NCBI RefSeq assembly: GCF_002443255.2
Contig: NW_019211454.1
Coordinates: forward strand, 67,471,282-67,535,281
Length of the DNA stretch: 64,000 bases
Reading direction: 5' to 3'
From: Varroa destructor
Taxonomy: Eukaryota; Arthropoda; Arachnida; Mesostigmata; Varroidae
Part shown: in pieces, positions 40,228-53,409 of the stretch
Layout: each line of letters begins with the position of its first letter
Position numbering within the stretch: position 1 is the stretch's first letter
Made by a program: the position numbers and the translations under genes
The notes under the pieces: model-generated
What the model was told of the DNA's origin: nothing
The model's input: only the letters and a program-made list of their open reading frames with translations
Database searches by the model: none

Positions 40228-40944
40228 CTTGTGTTTGTATGTAAGGGCTTATGTTTGTTGCAACGAACCATTCCTCTGTTTACTTTTGTAGACACAACAC
40301 GTTAAGTACATTTGGCTTGCCCTTGTAATTTCGTCGAGGGTTTGGTTTTTCAGAAACTATTTGGTCAGGCGCTGTAGATTTTTTTTTAATGAAACTCAGA
40401 GCAAAACATAATTTCCGATTACTCACTAGACGCTGAACATCAGATTTCTATCGCAACTGTATGAATAATAACATCGTAATTATGTGTCGGTAGTAGTTGG
40501 CAGTTAAGTTGGCTACTTTTATGTAAATGATCAATTACTGATAGTGTAACTACGCATCGTTCTCTAACAGAGAAGCGCTCTTCTTTCTTAGTTCTTTCCT
40601 TACTTGCCTCTTCATCCAATCGCTTGAATTTACTTCAGCGTTCCGTATTAGCGTCGGCGCAGGCCGGCCAAGTAGCTCTCAATTACAATCTAAACTAAAA
40701 ATTCAATATATTATGATTCACCAATGTTTCTAAAAAAACAGCAATTTTTTGTGATCCGCCTTTCTCAATATGTATAGGTACATATATAATACAAAGCACA
40801 CTTCTGGTGATTCATATTTAAGTTGCGCCCTGTGCTCGTCAATCACAATGATAAACGCGATCTGATCGTGTTCGAGGTGACTACATAGCTAGCAACAGTC
40901 GAGGACCGAGGGGCAGGATATTCATCAGGAAGGAGTCCGTAAGT

Positions 40945-40972
40945 GTCTGTCTGCCTGCCTGCCTGCCTGCCT
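40945..40972 (+). repeat. GTCT/GCCT tetranucleotide microsatellite
   Basis: Two GTCT units run in phase into five GCCT units, again differing by one transition. Confidence 0.9.
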
Positions 40973-41220
40973 ATGACGTTCTGTGCTATGGCGTGCATAG
41001 AACGTTTGGCAAAGTGAGTATTGCTCTTACAAAAACAACTACCCATCAATACAAGCTAGATTCCAGAAATCCGATCTATCACTTCTATTTAGATTTAATG
41101 AACCGTAAACTGTACAACTGGAAACACAATCATTTATCAAACAATTTATCTTCGTTAAGCGCATATCTGTCACACTGGACGCTCGGCAAAGGCCTGTTGT
41201 GCCGTACTTCATCACACACA

Positions 41221-41280
41221 CATATTATGCGTGGCGTCCATATGCACACATATATATTGACGCCACGTATCTATAATGTT
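41221..41280. repeat. Imperfect inverted repeat of pre-miRNA-like size
   Basis: CGTGGCGTC at 41230-41238 pairs exactly with GACGCCACG at 41259-41267 across a 20-base loop. The stem can extend outward, with bulges, through the ATTAT and ATAAT segments on either side. No homologous miRNA is recognised. Confidence 0.5.
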
Positions 41281-44200
41281 GAGGTCGACTATTTAAGAAG
41301 GCTCCTTGTCTAGATGCGTTTGTTTCTATTATTTAGGGGTAAGGGGACCGCTTAGATCGTACCTGCTTCCCAATTTCCGTACAAAAATATTCAAGTCGTC
41401 GCCCGCCTTCAAAAACATTGTATCAGTATTTTCCGCAATATCGCCTAAGGGCACACAGAACGAATCGCTTGCTAAAAAAGTTATCAATAGTTGATTCAAA
41501 GCTGGCCGAAGAAGTCGAATTCTATTTAACTTGTTGAGGAGTTTCATCGCTTGCGTAATGTCATATAACTGCCAGCACTAATGAGATTTTAAATGACGTA
41601 AATTACGTAAATGTCTGTGGTAGACACTATGAGGTAGTCATTACTAGTACGGTATTAGCTTTCGTATTTTATGTGTATATCTCTTGCTGTACCTGGACGA
41701 TTTGGGGTTAGGTGACTCGATGTATTAACTTTAGAGGTATGCTGAAGTTTCCAAATCAGTCATTATAGGAGCCATCGTATAGCAGCCACATTGTATGATC
41801 GGTAAACCTATGCAATTTCCACAGTGACTATGACCCAAGAGATATATATATAAGAGGTCGTTTTGGCATTGGTTATTTTCAAAAAGTGGGCTTCGGCGGA
41901 GCATATGTGAAACATCTATATAGGATCCTTAAGAGAAACAGGTTCTGTATACGAATTGTATACAGCCGGCAGCAGTTGTTTTCGGCAAGATGGACTGAAT
42001 GAGAAAGAAACGATCTAATGCGGTTGCAAAGCTTACCAATAATTTGACAAATTCCAATGCGCTTTAAAAATTATGGCCGCAATCGTTAAATAAAACTTTC
42101 TGCCAGCTTTCAGCGTTTTCTTCTCCTGTGGCACCAGACATTTTCACTGTGTTTTTCTTGCAAGGATTTTTATAAACTCAAAATTACTATAGTTGTTCCT
42201 AACTGCTGCGAAAGCTCATTGCCCAGTCTGTTTCTTAATATTCGTTATATGTGTCAGATATAGGCTTTTGACAGCGGGTGTTCAAATAAAAGGCGCCAAT
42301 GATCTAAGATGCGTTTTCCTCGATGATCCTGCTTCGTAGTCGGGCATCAACGCCCTGTTTTTGCCATTAAGCCTGACATTTGTCCACACTTATATTTGTA
42401 TTATAGGGGCAGTTGCAATGAAAACCATTCACATCCTATCCCCAACCAGTTGCATTATATAGCATCATCGCTATGATCCTTTCATGTGTTTGAAAAGGCT
42501 TCCGGAAGTTTTTAGTGTTTCTGGACTATCCAGGAAACATATGATTGTAGTTAATCTTCCCGATGGTACGTTTCCTTGCTTGGTAATGTGGGCGATATTT
42601 GAAGGTAGGTTTCAGTTGACGCTGGTATGCCATCTTACTCCGTGGCTTTGACGTCTACCAAAAGAGATGCTTAATAAGCATCGTCCAAATACATCGATTG
42701 ATCAAAATCCCCATTAATTTATTCGTGTTGCAATTAAAATTAAGGATTAATTTTAGCTTTCTATCAAACCGTTTGTTCTGCTCCCGTGCCATCTGTCCTT
42801 GTTTCTGGCAGTGCGTGAAGCGTTCTTCCAATCCGAAAAAAGGGAACGTGACCGTGTTTGCCTCAAGGCAAATTCGTATAGCCTTTTAAATATATAATTT
42901 AGCTAATTTGCATTAATTTTGCAAGGTTCTGACAACGTAAGCTTATATAAAAGAAAGAACTTCAGTTCCGTAGTTCTGACATATGTCTGAAGTGTTTCTC
43001 CTACTCATTCTCTGTTGAAATAGTCTAAGCTGTTACGATCGATCTACAACTAGACTATTTTGAATTTTTAGTCTTCGGTGACGACGGCTGCAGCTCCGAA
43101 CGGCGCCGTTCCGCTTTCCCCTATTTTATAGGGTTTTCTTAAATCTACAAAATGTTCGTCGTTAATATACACACAAACTTGTAAATCTATGCTGTAATTA
43201 ATTAGCGCACCTCTATGACGAAATGTGTACACCCGTACGGCTGACAACCGCTGCGGCTACGTGAAAATCGTACCATTCATCATCACAAAAAAACAACGAT
43301 CCATGACCCATAATTTTTCTATTTCTCTAATACTTTATCCAAATACAAATTGTACACGATCGATTCTAAATTATAATTCCAAGCTACGCGCTGACGACAA
43401 ACAAATAATATTATATTTATCGAAAAATTGAACCTTCATCCTAAACAGCAAGCCTTGTATCTTCTACGTCTCGACTACTATCTGTAAATTAAAATCTTCT
43501 TCTGGTAAATGTTATGATGTGTCTTCTTATTGACTTGTGGGATATTTCATAAAGGCATCGCGTCGCCTCTAGTCGACTTCCACGCTAAGAAGGAAAATCG
43601 CCGTATATAAAAAACGTATCCAACGTAACAACCGGTCCCTGGTTGGCCGTACTGTTCGTCGCCGTTTAGATTGACATCGATGGCGAGGCGGGTATCAGTA
43701 AGACGCTCTGAATCATTTTGCGGTGACGATTCCGGTTCGATACAAAGCAGCTTTGGATCAACTTTGACCATATTGGTTGGACCAAGAAGAAGAGAAGGAA
43801 TGACGACGGCAGTAGCTGCGTATATATTGGGATGGTATCAATAGCGATTTTTCGTGGGGAGAGAGAGCAAAAGAGTACCTTCAATATTATAGATGCGCCT
43901 GTAATATTGGGTTGCCGACAGGCGAACTTCGTCATTTGTCTGTTGTTGGACCATGCTGAACTGTGATGATCGACTGGAAAAAGACGCGCTTAACGAAAGC
44001 GGCCTGGCCTTGTCAACGGATTCCCATCATTAGCAGAGTCAAAATGGGCACGAGCGACGACCGATTTGGAAGATATTGCAAATTGCCACAACGATCGAGA
44101 CGGCGTACGCTATGACATCATTGCCTCGATGATACACGTAAATTATCGAGATGTAAGGAAGTAAAATCAGAAGGAAAAACGTTCGTCCTCAAACATGGGC

Positions 44201-44768
44201 AAGCATTATTGTAACTAGTATTGCCATTACCTAAAGAAAAAGCTCCTTGATGTCAAGCGGAGCTTTGCTTTAAATCAGTATTAAAACAATGTTGTTTGAT
44301 CAATTCAAGACTTTAAGTCAATGATTTAAACAAGGCCGAGAGTTAAAAACCAACAGAGGTGCTTTGAATCAATGGCTCGTTGGATACATCTGATAAATTG
44401 TTTTGTCTGCTACGAGCACCAGTAACAAACTAATGGACAAGTCTGTAGTACTGCAAGGTAGCGTATCTTTGTTGTTACCAATGGGCATTTAGCCTCATTG
44501 ACCTTAGTCTAGAAAGTGGAACAAATTATTTTCCATATTCATTGTGCAATAACGTAATTACAAATACGGCAATGATTTGCGTGTGCATGAAGGTACATAA
44601 TCATAGCAAAGGGGTCGATAGTAAGCTGTTTCTCGTTTACTCTTACGCCCTCTTTACTTTCATTTCCGTGATCATTACGCGAATCTGAGACGATTATAAG
44701 GCGAGAAAAGTTATTTGGACCAGCCTGGTTTCGCGTTTTGCCATCGATCTTTGGGCTGATGATGGTAT

Positions 44769-44792
44769 CATCCATCCATCCATCCATCCATC
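44769..44792 (+). repeat. (CATC)n microsatellite
   Basis: Perfect CATC units, about six copies. Confidence 0.9.
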
Positions 44793-47700
44793 AAAGTCTC
44801 TTGGCGGCTGGACAAAATCGACGAGATACACTGAGTGGGTAACATCGGCGGGCCCTGCCCCCACATCGATATATGTCTGTTGTGTTCGCTTTCGAGATCA
44901 ATTTTTTAGCCGAAGCTTCCATGTCTGTATTCAGCGTCCACAGTTGTACGGCGACAAGCTCCGTGATGCACCCAGCAAGACTCAAGCACAGAATAGTAGG
45001 GATGTTTCGATAAAAAAAATGTAAGCTACCATACCTTTGAAAGCGCAAGTTCACATAGGTGCTTGACAATCGCTTTCAAAGGACGTTTGTCGCTAAACGA
45101 TCCAGTCGCTGCAGCAATAGCTTCTGCCTCGGAATAGAGCAGTGCGGATGATACCTGATCAGTGATGGCAACAGATGATCAGCCGGCGAAGCCTCGGAGC
45201 GGGCAAAATCACCACTTATTAAAGCGGAGTCCGACCGGATCAACGAATGCCCAAAGAAAGAGAACGAAGATCAACATCGTCGGGGGCGACGTAGTGAGAC
45301 CGGAGACAAGATAAACATTTTGAAGAGCGTCCGAAATCCTGTTTGACGTATGGACCTTGTAGGCGCCGCTTGACAAATTCAATTGCTATACGCTCTGTGC
45401 TTCTGTATTCGGTCTTGCCAGATACCTTAAATGTACTTAACTTCATTTCAATCAATTACTCCCTGTTCATTCGACTTTATCATATACATGAGTCGTTTGT
45501 TTAATTAATCGGAACATAGCAAACAGTGTACCCAAAGAAGGGCTTCATTAAATAACTAAGGAAAAAAACGTAGTAATTATTCGATTTTTTTTCATTTTGA
45601 CTATCAAGCATATTTGATAGTTGTCGAAATCATATTCTAGTTAGGAAACTCAACAGTCCGGCCTGGCCCCATTTTACCCCCAGGTAGCTACTTTCAAAAC
45701 ATATATGCTATCTTAATGTGCTGGACTAACTGCCAATAAAGTCCAGCGTGAAGCTAGGCAGAAGCGAACTTTGTCGTTTTGATCGTTCTCAGGGTTTGGA
45801 ATCTGTCTACTTATATTTTGTATTCTAATGAGTTTAGTATTACTATATAAATCGTGCTCTTGCAGCTTTAACCGAGCGTACCTTGCACCGGGCGAGCGAG
45901 TGAGCTTGCGAGACGGATGAACGTCATCGCGTCAGCCTCGTATTGGCAATCCCGAGCTCATGAACGGTGAAGTCTACCAACAAAAATGGGAATGAAGGCC
46001 TTTTGCTACGCTAGCAAACCGACCTCCAGCAAACAACACCAACCATAGTGAAGAGTGGCTATGCCAATTCTGAGATACTGATACTAAACACAATTGATGG
46101 CCAGCGATAAATCTTCCTCCACCTCGCCTACTCATCCTGTGCCTCATTATTAGGTTTAGAACCTCAAGCCAATACTTCAAAATTTCCGCGAATTTGATTC
46201 GATGTCACACTGTCATCATCATTCCAACCGCGACCGCCACCCATTCGAACAGCAACGACTTCCATTGTTGAACATCACGAGGCAGACTCTACCTTCTACG
46301 GGGTATATACTGAAATCATCTGTCCTCTACTTTCCGTGCGTACTTTATATGCCAAATTGTGATAAATATGCACAATATTTATCAACAAAGTGTTTATCTA
46401 TTTAGTCTTCATTACGTCTGTAAATGGCGCACGAAACAAAGTTTAAAAAATTAGCCAGCTGACAATCTGTGAATGCTATGCAGTGGTTATCAGAAGCATC
46501 CTGACAAACGATTAACGGTTTTCTCATTTGACGTCTACGTTAGGATCGGCTCAGACTCCTGACGGGTAGTCTCCAGGCACTGTTAGACTGTTAATGAATA
46601 CATGCGCAACAAACACTTTACTAGATACGTCTGTAATAACATCACTAATTGTAGCTCAGCAGTATCAGCTGAATATGGCGGCTGAAATCAGTTCTAAGGT
46701 CGCGCGTCGCAGATATGCAGCCTTAAAACTAGGGTAACGCAGCTCGACAGGGGAAGCTCCCTGGGAAGTATGTGCCTTGCCATTAAGCCTGTTCAGCCCT
46801 ATTAATAGATAGGTATACTAACAACCAGTCCGACTGCCACTTCTAGCGTTATTCGTTTGGTAGCGCAACAAGAAGCATTTTCTCCTAGAGTTGATGGGGA
46901 TCAACTTGATGAATGAGTCGAGTGAAGGCTCCCGACGCTTCGTTTCTACGAGAATCGATGCACAAATACAGAGGGGAACGAGACAATTAGGGAAAGAAGG
47001 TCGATAAGTAGTCAGCCAATCGCAATGTGCAACATCCTATAAGGTAGCGATGATGGCGGCCGCGATATTTGTGGTGGTGTTCACCCTATGCATGTATTCA
47101 CATCGACAAGTTTCTTATGTACCCTGACAATAATAGTAGTAAGTAACTTGAAGTTGTTGAGCAAGTTCTTGTGGCGGCTGCAAAAAGAGGAGCTCGATGC
47201 TCCTGCGGTTAGCTGTTAGAGAGTAGGATGCGGGGTCCCACTTCCGCGCGACGCGGTTTGAGAAGATTCGCAGAAGGGCAGATGTCGTCGCGCTAACAGT
47301 TACGGATAACAATATCGGACGCAGAGAGTCATCGTTGTTGTTGTTATTAGTCCTACCGTTGCTGCCAACACACAGACAGCAACAGAAAAAAATCGTGCGA
47401 GCGCTCTTAATGGCCAGATCCTATGGATCGATGAATGAACGACGAGATAGACGTGCATAAATGTATTCCGGGTAAAACGAGAGAGATATCCAATTCTAAA
47501 ACTTCGAAATCCACAAGCGAGAGTTGACTAAACGCATGTAAAGAAGGAGAGAGAGAGAGAGAAAATAAGCTGGGAAATTTTCAAGTAAAACGGGCAAAAA
47601 CCCATGTGCCACAGTTGCATAGAAAAACACCTCGGATAATAGGAAAGTACTGTGCATAATAAATGTGTTGTGTCCGTTGGCCTTTGTCTGTAAGCGGTTA

Positions 47701-49721
47701 CTTAGCCTTTCTAGCTGTTCGATAATGAAAGAGAAGAAATTGCCGAGAGTTGAGCAGGACACGCTAACGCGCGTCTACAGCGACCGTGCTCAAAAACCTG
47801 CATCCGGCCTGCAGCGTCTGAGTGCGGAAAAGTAAATTTCCTGTTGTCTAAATAGTGGTAGCGTTGTTGACCTGAATCGGGCTGGCTAGTTACGTGAAAG
47901 ACATTGAATTTTTGACTAGAAACTGATCTGTTATTAAGACAGTATAACGACGTAAGGTGATAGCTCGACGTATCAGCTCGCCTAGAAAAACCAGCCGTTT
48001 TCAATTTAATGAACGATTTTCAATGCGCTTTAAATGATCTAAATTTACATCCCGTTTGTATATTTGTTTCTTTTTCGCTTGCTGGTCGTATAAATTGAAT
48101 CTATCGTCACTTTTGTCACGTCTCGATTCGGCTACGGTCGTTGTGTTAGATAGCGCACCTGCCAACGTACCGGCTAACGAATGGCATCGTGTGAAAATAC
48201 TTTCAAAGCGATAAATATTTATGAACCTCTACCAAGAGTTACCAATAATGATCCTGGGTAGTCCTGTAATGCGATCGCGGAACCCCAGGTAGACGTGTCG
48301 ACAGCCACGCGGCTGGCGGCAGTTATGTTTATACAATAAGTAGTAGTTTATGTGTGATCCTTTTAGCATTTACCTTCTAAACGTGTGTTTGACGCACTCG
48401 TGATCTTTCTGTTTTTTGCTGAATCGGTTTCTCTCGTCACACCGACTAGCTTCCTTTTCATCTCCGGCTTTGGATGATGCTCAGTGTCTTCCTACTATTA
48501 TGGCGTCAGGCGTCGTTTTTGGGCTATGCATCAATCAACGCCGCATCTGCCTTATTGTCCTATCGCCAGCCTGCCCGTCGTCGTATGACCTGCTTAACTG
48601 AGTCGTTGATAAGCGGCCCTTATATTGAGACAGCGTTTTGTATTCAACATCGTGTTGTTTCGGGCACAACGGACAGTAGTTGATGAGGAAGGGCGGGGAA
48701 GGAAGAAGAGAGAAAATTGTCCGGGGAGGGCTTTGATAAAGTGCAAGGCCAAAGTTGTTGCTACGGCTATTGCCGCCGCCGCCGCCGCAGCTATTCGTGC
48801 TGAATAGCATAGATTTAGCAGCGGCTATGCGTATCTACGCTCGGTGCGCGACTAATAGGTCTGCTTGCCGCAAGAAAAAGAGTACGAGTTAGCTAGGAAC
48901 GGCGGCGCTAAACAACCTTGCCGTTCTCCGTGCTTATCCCTAGCCTCTTCACATTATCCTAGACAAAATTAGGCCAATGGTAGCAGGCCGGCCGTAGACA
49001 CACTTCGCTTCGAGCTGAGAACCAATAATCTGGAGCAATCTTTAACGGTCGTACTTGGTGTACAATTAGAAACGCTCGTTTTCGATAGACCCACTAACAT
49101 AGGCACGCACTGCTCTTCGACCATATCTGAACTTTTGACGGTAATGACGTCAGATTGCATTAGTTCTTTTTGTCCTGACATTAAGTTCAATGCTAAAAGA
49201 AAAGTAATAAATAGGCAGTAAAACAATAGGTTAGAAACGATTGATAATAGATAGAAACTGATTAGATCTATAGCAAATGGTCGCTATTAATCCTTCAGGT
49301 AAGAGCGTCTCAGCCGGCATCATTAGTTCCGGGGTAGATTTGTTCATATTGGTCACAATCACGATGTCAACATCATCGTCCTGTTGTTGCTGTTGTCATC
49401 CTCGTCGTTGTCGTTGTCGTCGTCATCGGCGGCCCACATGCCGCGCCAATGGCTTATGCAGCTGTTAAGTCAAGCCTGTCTCTTTGTATCATTGGCATCG
49501 TGGAACGACAAAAGGCGGCTGGTGTGACGAAGTGCGCCGGCCGCCGTCCCAGCAATGCTGCACAGTATGCCTCGTTCTACTCTCCACCAAAGCTGAGCCA
49601 GTCAACGGATATGGCATCCGCTGCTGTTATGTGTATCATGGCGATTCGCAGGCAGCTTCGCTGATGTGACTGGGTTGGAGACGAACGTCGGATTTTTTCA
49701 GTGACTTATTTCGATTCGTTT

Positions 49722-49722
<1 letters not shown>

Positions 49723-49771
<49 letters not shown>

Positions 49772-49816
49772 CATCCATCCATCCATCCATCCGTCCGTCC
49801 GTCCGTCCGTCCGTCC

Positions 49817-49854
<38 letters not shown>
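49723..49854 (+). repeat. Compound tetranucleotide array: (CTAT)12 (CCAT)5 (CCGT)7 (CTGT)9
   Basis: Four uninterrupted blocks of different tetranucleotides lie end to end in phase. Each neighbouring unit differs from the next by one transition. Block limits are 49723-49770, 49771-49790, 49791-49818 and 49819-49854. Confidence 0.97.
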
Positions 49855-49855
<1 letters not shown>

Positions 49856-50309
49856 CATCTGTCGGCTGATGCCGTGCAAAGTGATTCATTGCCGCTGGTC
49901 TTTGACGAATTCGTTTTCGCCTATTTTCCTGTCCCCACCTCTGCCCAGCCAGCGAGTTGTGCGCGCGCTGCGTTTAGACACAGAGACACAAATCGACAGA
50001 CGTACTCACTCAAAATACATTCGCTTTGCTCGTAGCGAGCTCTTCATAGAAACAGAACGTATGTACAGATTGACACTGCAACAGCCGTAGACTTACTGCT
50101 CCGACCCAAACGCGGCTGCGAAACCCTCGTATTCCAACAGCATCGTCAGCGCCAGCAACGCCACCCCTTCTAACAGAAAGAAGGCGACCCCACTAGGTGG
50201 CCGTGGCAGATACGGTCCGAGCCTTCGCTCCTATGTGGTACACCGCCAATGCTACTGATGCACTCTAGCGTCTCTCTCCCTCATTGCTTGCTACATGTAC
50301 TCGATCGAT

Positions 50310-50334
50310 GCGTGCGTGCGTGCGTGCGTGCGTG
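50310..50334 (+). repeat. (GCGT)n microsatellite
   Basis: About six perfect GCGT units. Confidence 0.9.
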
Positions 50335-50605
50335 CATGTGTGTACGGATGCGTAAAGGCCCTTACTTTGTGTTGAAAGCGCACTGTAGCTCGCCGAGGCT
50401 CTTGATACTGCTGATCTGACTGATGTCGTTTTCTTTTGGTCGTCATTGATTGTAGTTAGTCTATGGGCGCAATTCGATCTGTGCTGCCACGGGACATTGT
50501 GTAGCGCTAGATTATGCTTGTGGTTATGTGGATCGAAAATGCTGTGGGATTTCTAGAAGGCGATGTAGTCTTCAAAGTTATATGGTGCTAAAGGTCGAGA
50601 AGGAT

Positions 50606-50628
50606 GGCGGCGGCGGCGGCGGCGGCGG
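50606..50628 (+). repeat. (GGC)n microsatellite
   Basis: About seven GGC units. Confidence 0.9.
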
Positions 50629-52494
50629 TGGCAGCAGGAGCCGCAGCAACAACGCTTGTGGCTGATCACTGACGACTGGCGGGTAGTCAATCTAGTTCTA
50701 GGACACTGTGTATTTATTTTCCATGCAAACTCGAAGCACAAAGCTAAATGAAAGGGACGCGTTTGTCGCAGACAAGCTGGAGATACATCTCTGCGTGACC
50801 ATGTCATTTCCCTAGATCTACTGTTATGTAGTTATAGCAGCACGAAGCGCCGATAAAGAAAATACTCTTCTGTCAGCAAAAACACCTGATTTGCTCTAAT
50901 TTTTCGTTTATGCTCGGATGAAACTAGAAAAGAGCAGAGACGCACCATAGCGATACTGTCATACAACATACCAATATTGCTTAGTTACTTAGATTCTATG
51001 TGTTCCTTTTATTTATATTATAACTCCGTTGGCGACCTACAGAAGACGTATCGTCAAATAGGTTAGACACTGACGGAACCGGGTGGATGTCCATTCAGTT
51101 TGGCCTCGTAAAAAACAGGTCCGTGTAAAATTGTTATGCACCTAGTGTGTTGCAAGATGAGGTTATAATTAAGACACGTGGCAAGATGAACTTGTAGCAT
51201 TTACGAGTGGCCATCGAAACGTATAAGCTAATGTAGCATTTTTACCTACGCCCAGTCTGTGACGTACATATAGATAATAAAATTATTATAATTATCGAAT
51301 TTCTCTATAAAGTTCTCTCCCGTTCGGTTAATAGTTGTTGCTAACGTGCAGTCATTAGAAAATAGGACCCAGGCTCCGAACTCAAGTAAAGTACAAGCCT
51401 TGATACTGGACAGCTCCTCTCAAAGTATGAATGGGTAATAAATAGCTCGAGTACTAGTATCATCCCTATAGATATTTGTGGATATCCGCGTAGACAACGC
51501 TTCCTTAAAGGCGGATGCGAGTGGAAATCACCCAGAGCACATGCAGAGCTTACTACCAAATGTATATATCCAGTATGTAATGCACGTACGGTATGTAGAC
51601 CAACACTCGTTACTGGTGTTACGCAACAAAACTTTATTTTCTAAACAAAATTAAGCGGACTTCGTTAACATTGTGCCGTTTGAGCCACTGCTAATCGATC
51701 TTCAGATATGTCGACTGCATTGATAACATTATCTAGAGCGCCGCTCTGTCTTCATATCTACATGCCTCCGTAGTTCGCTGGTTCTGTTTATTCATTGAAA
51801 GGACAACTATCCAGGCTAACGTGCATTCATCCAAACGGGCTATTGGCCACAGGTTGCACGCAAATACGGAAATCCAATTTTGTCTCAAAACACATATTAA
51901 CGCTGAGCCGTCACAACTGACCGATCAGACCCGCGCGCATCCGTCAATCCTTGCGACGTAACGACTGTCAGAGGGCGAGGACAGGACAAGCCAATAAATC
52001 GAAAATGACCAGACAGAAGGTAACGATAAAGACGGCGGCGACGATACCGTCGTCGGCGGGCACATTACCAGCATGGCGGCAGCTTTGATGATCCTATAGA
52101 TTCGAAGGGCGACTACCGTCGTCAACGCGGAGTCAGTGCGAAGTGTACTTTAATTTGTAGTCGTTTTCATTTGCTGGCTATTATCGTTACTATTATTATT
52201 ATGTATGCACCGTGTAAGAGCTCAAGGGGAAGAGGAGGTGGGGGCATCAGCAGCACCAGCAGCAACGTGCGCCAATAACGAAGCGAGCGAGCAAGTATAA
52301 AGCTTATTCTGTTTGATTATTCGTTAGCGGCCCTGCTATTGGCAGTCGCGGCGACTGTGGAATAACATGTCATTCCTTGACCATTGACTGACTGGCTGAC
52401 GGCGAAATAGTTGCTATATTAGACTGGGCTGAACCGAATACGAAACCTGTTCCAAGATACGTTTTCTGAGTGGAAATCCGCACGCACATACACA

Positions 52495-52527
52495 CGTGCG
52501 TGTGTGCGTGCGTGCGTGCGTGCGTGC
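52495..52527 (+). repeat. (GTGC)n microsatellite
   Basis: GTGC/GTGT units preceded by ACAC-rich sequence, giving a short local inverted potential. Confidence 0.85.
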
Positions 52528-53379
52528 AGATTCTATATCGAATGTTTCCAACAATTTTCATAAAGTATTCATGTTTCGCCTATGCGAGACCATGAATATG
52601 TCGAGCTCTGTCTTGGTCTTCTATTCGTGCGACGGGTTTTTGTTTTGGTAGACATTCGTCTACTGTGCAGCAGCTAATCATTGGGCTGTATTTTGTAATT
52701 GACAATTTGTTATTTCTTCCAGCCAAATGTGTGCGACTGTTAAAAAAATGTCTAGGGAGTAATTATGTTGAAAAGAAGATAAATATCTATTGGACTTATC
52801 GGCGAACTTAGTTCTTCGTTTACTGGTATCTATGCTCAGTGCGCGAGCGAGTCGCAACGAGGTCGCTGGATTGTTAAATTATATGCCATAATATAATTCT
52901 AGCTTAAAGCGACATCTTCTTATTAACGCTGCTGTCGTTGTCCTGCTATAGGAATCGCAATGACTATTATAAATACCAATTATAGCCAGTGGTCACTTTC
53001 GATTTTGCCCCGTCTCCTAACCACTGGCCACCTGTATACGATAGTCGAAAAACAGTATCTAAGTTCGGATCGTGGAACGAACAAATCAATGGCATATTTA
53101 TTTGTTTTTCAGAGTTTTCTTGGACACATAAATCAAATAACAGCATAAACTTGCGACCCGATAGTCACACCAAATGCCGTCAGGGTCGCCGCTCCTTACA
53201 GAAGATGTTACATCGTAGGAATAAATCGGCTTAGGAGGTTTCGACAGAGAACGAGCAACAGGTCTCTTTAGGTGGGTCGCCTCTAACCCATATCCGCGAC
53301 TCTCAAAGTTCTTATAGCAGACCGCCATAACATGGTCGCGTACGCGCATCGCTATTATCGTCATCATCATCGTCATTAG

Positions 53380-53409
53380 CAACAACAACAACGACGACGA
53401 CGACGACGC
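53380..53409 (+). repeat. AAC/GAC trinucleotide run
   Basis: AAC units pass into GAC units in phase. Confidence 0.9.

Noticed and set aside
49701..50090. 129-codon frame with Tyr-Leu-Ser-Ile, His-Pro and Cys-Leu-Ser-Val repeats
   Set aside because: It is the compound tetranucleotide array read in one frame, not a protein.
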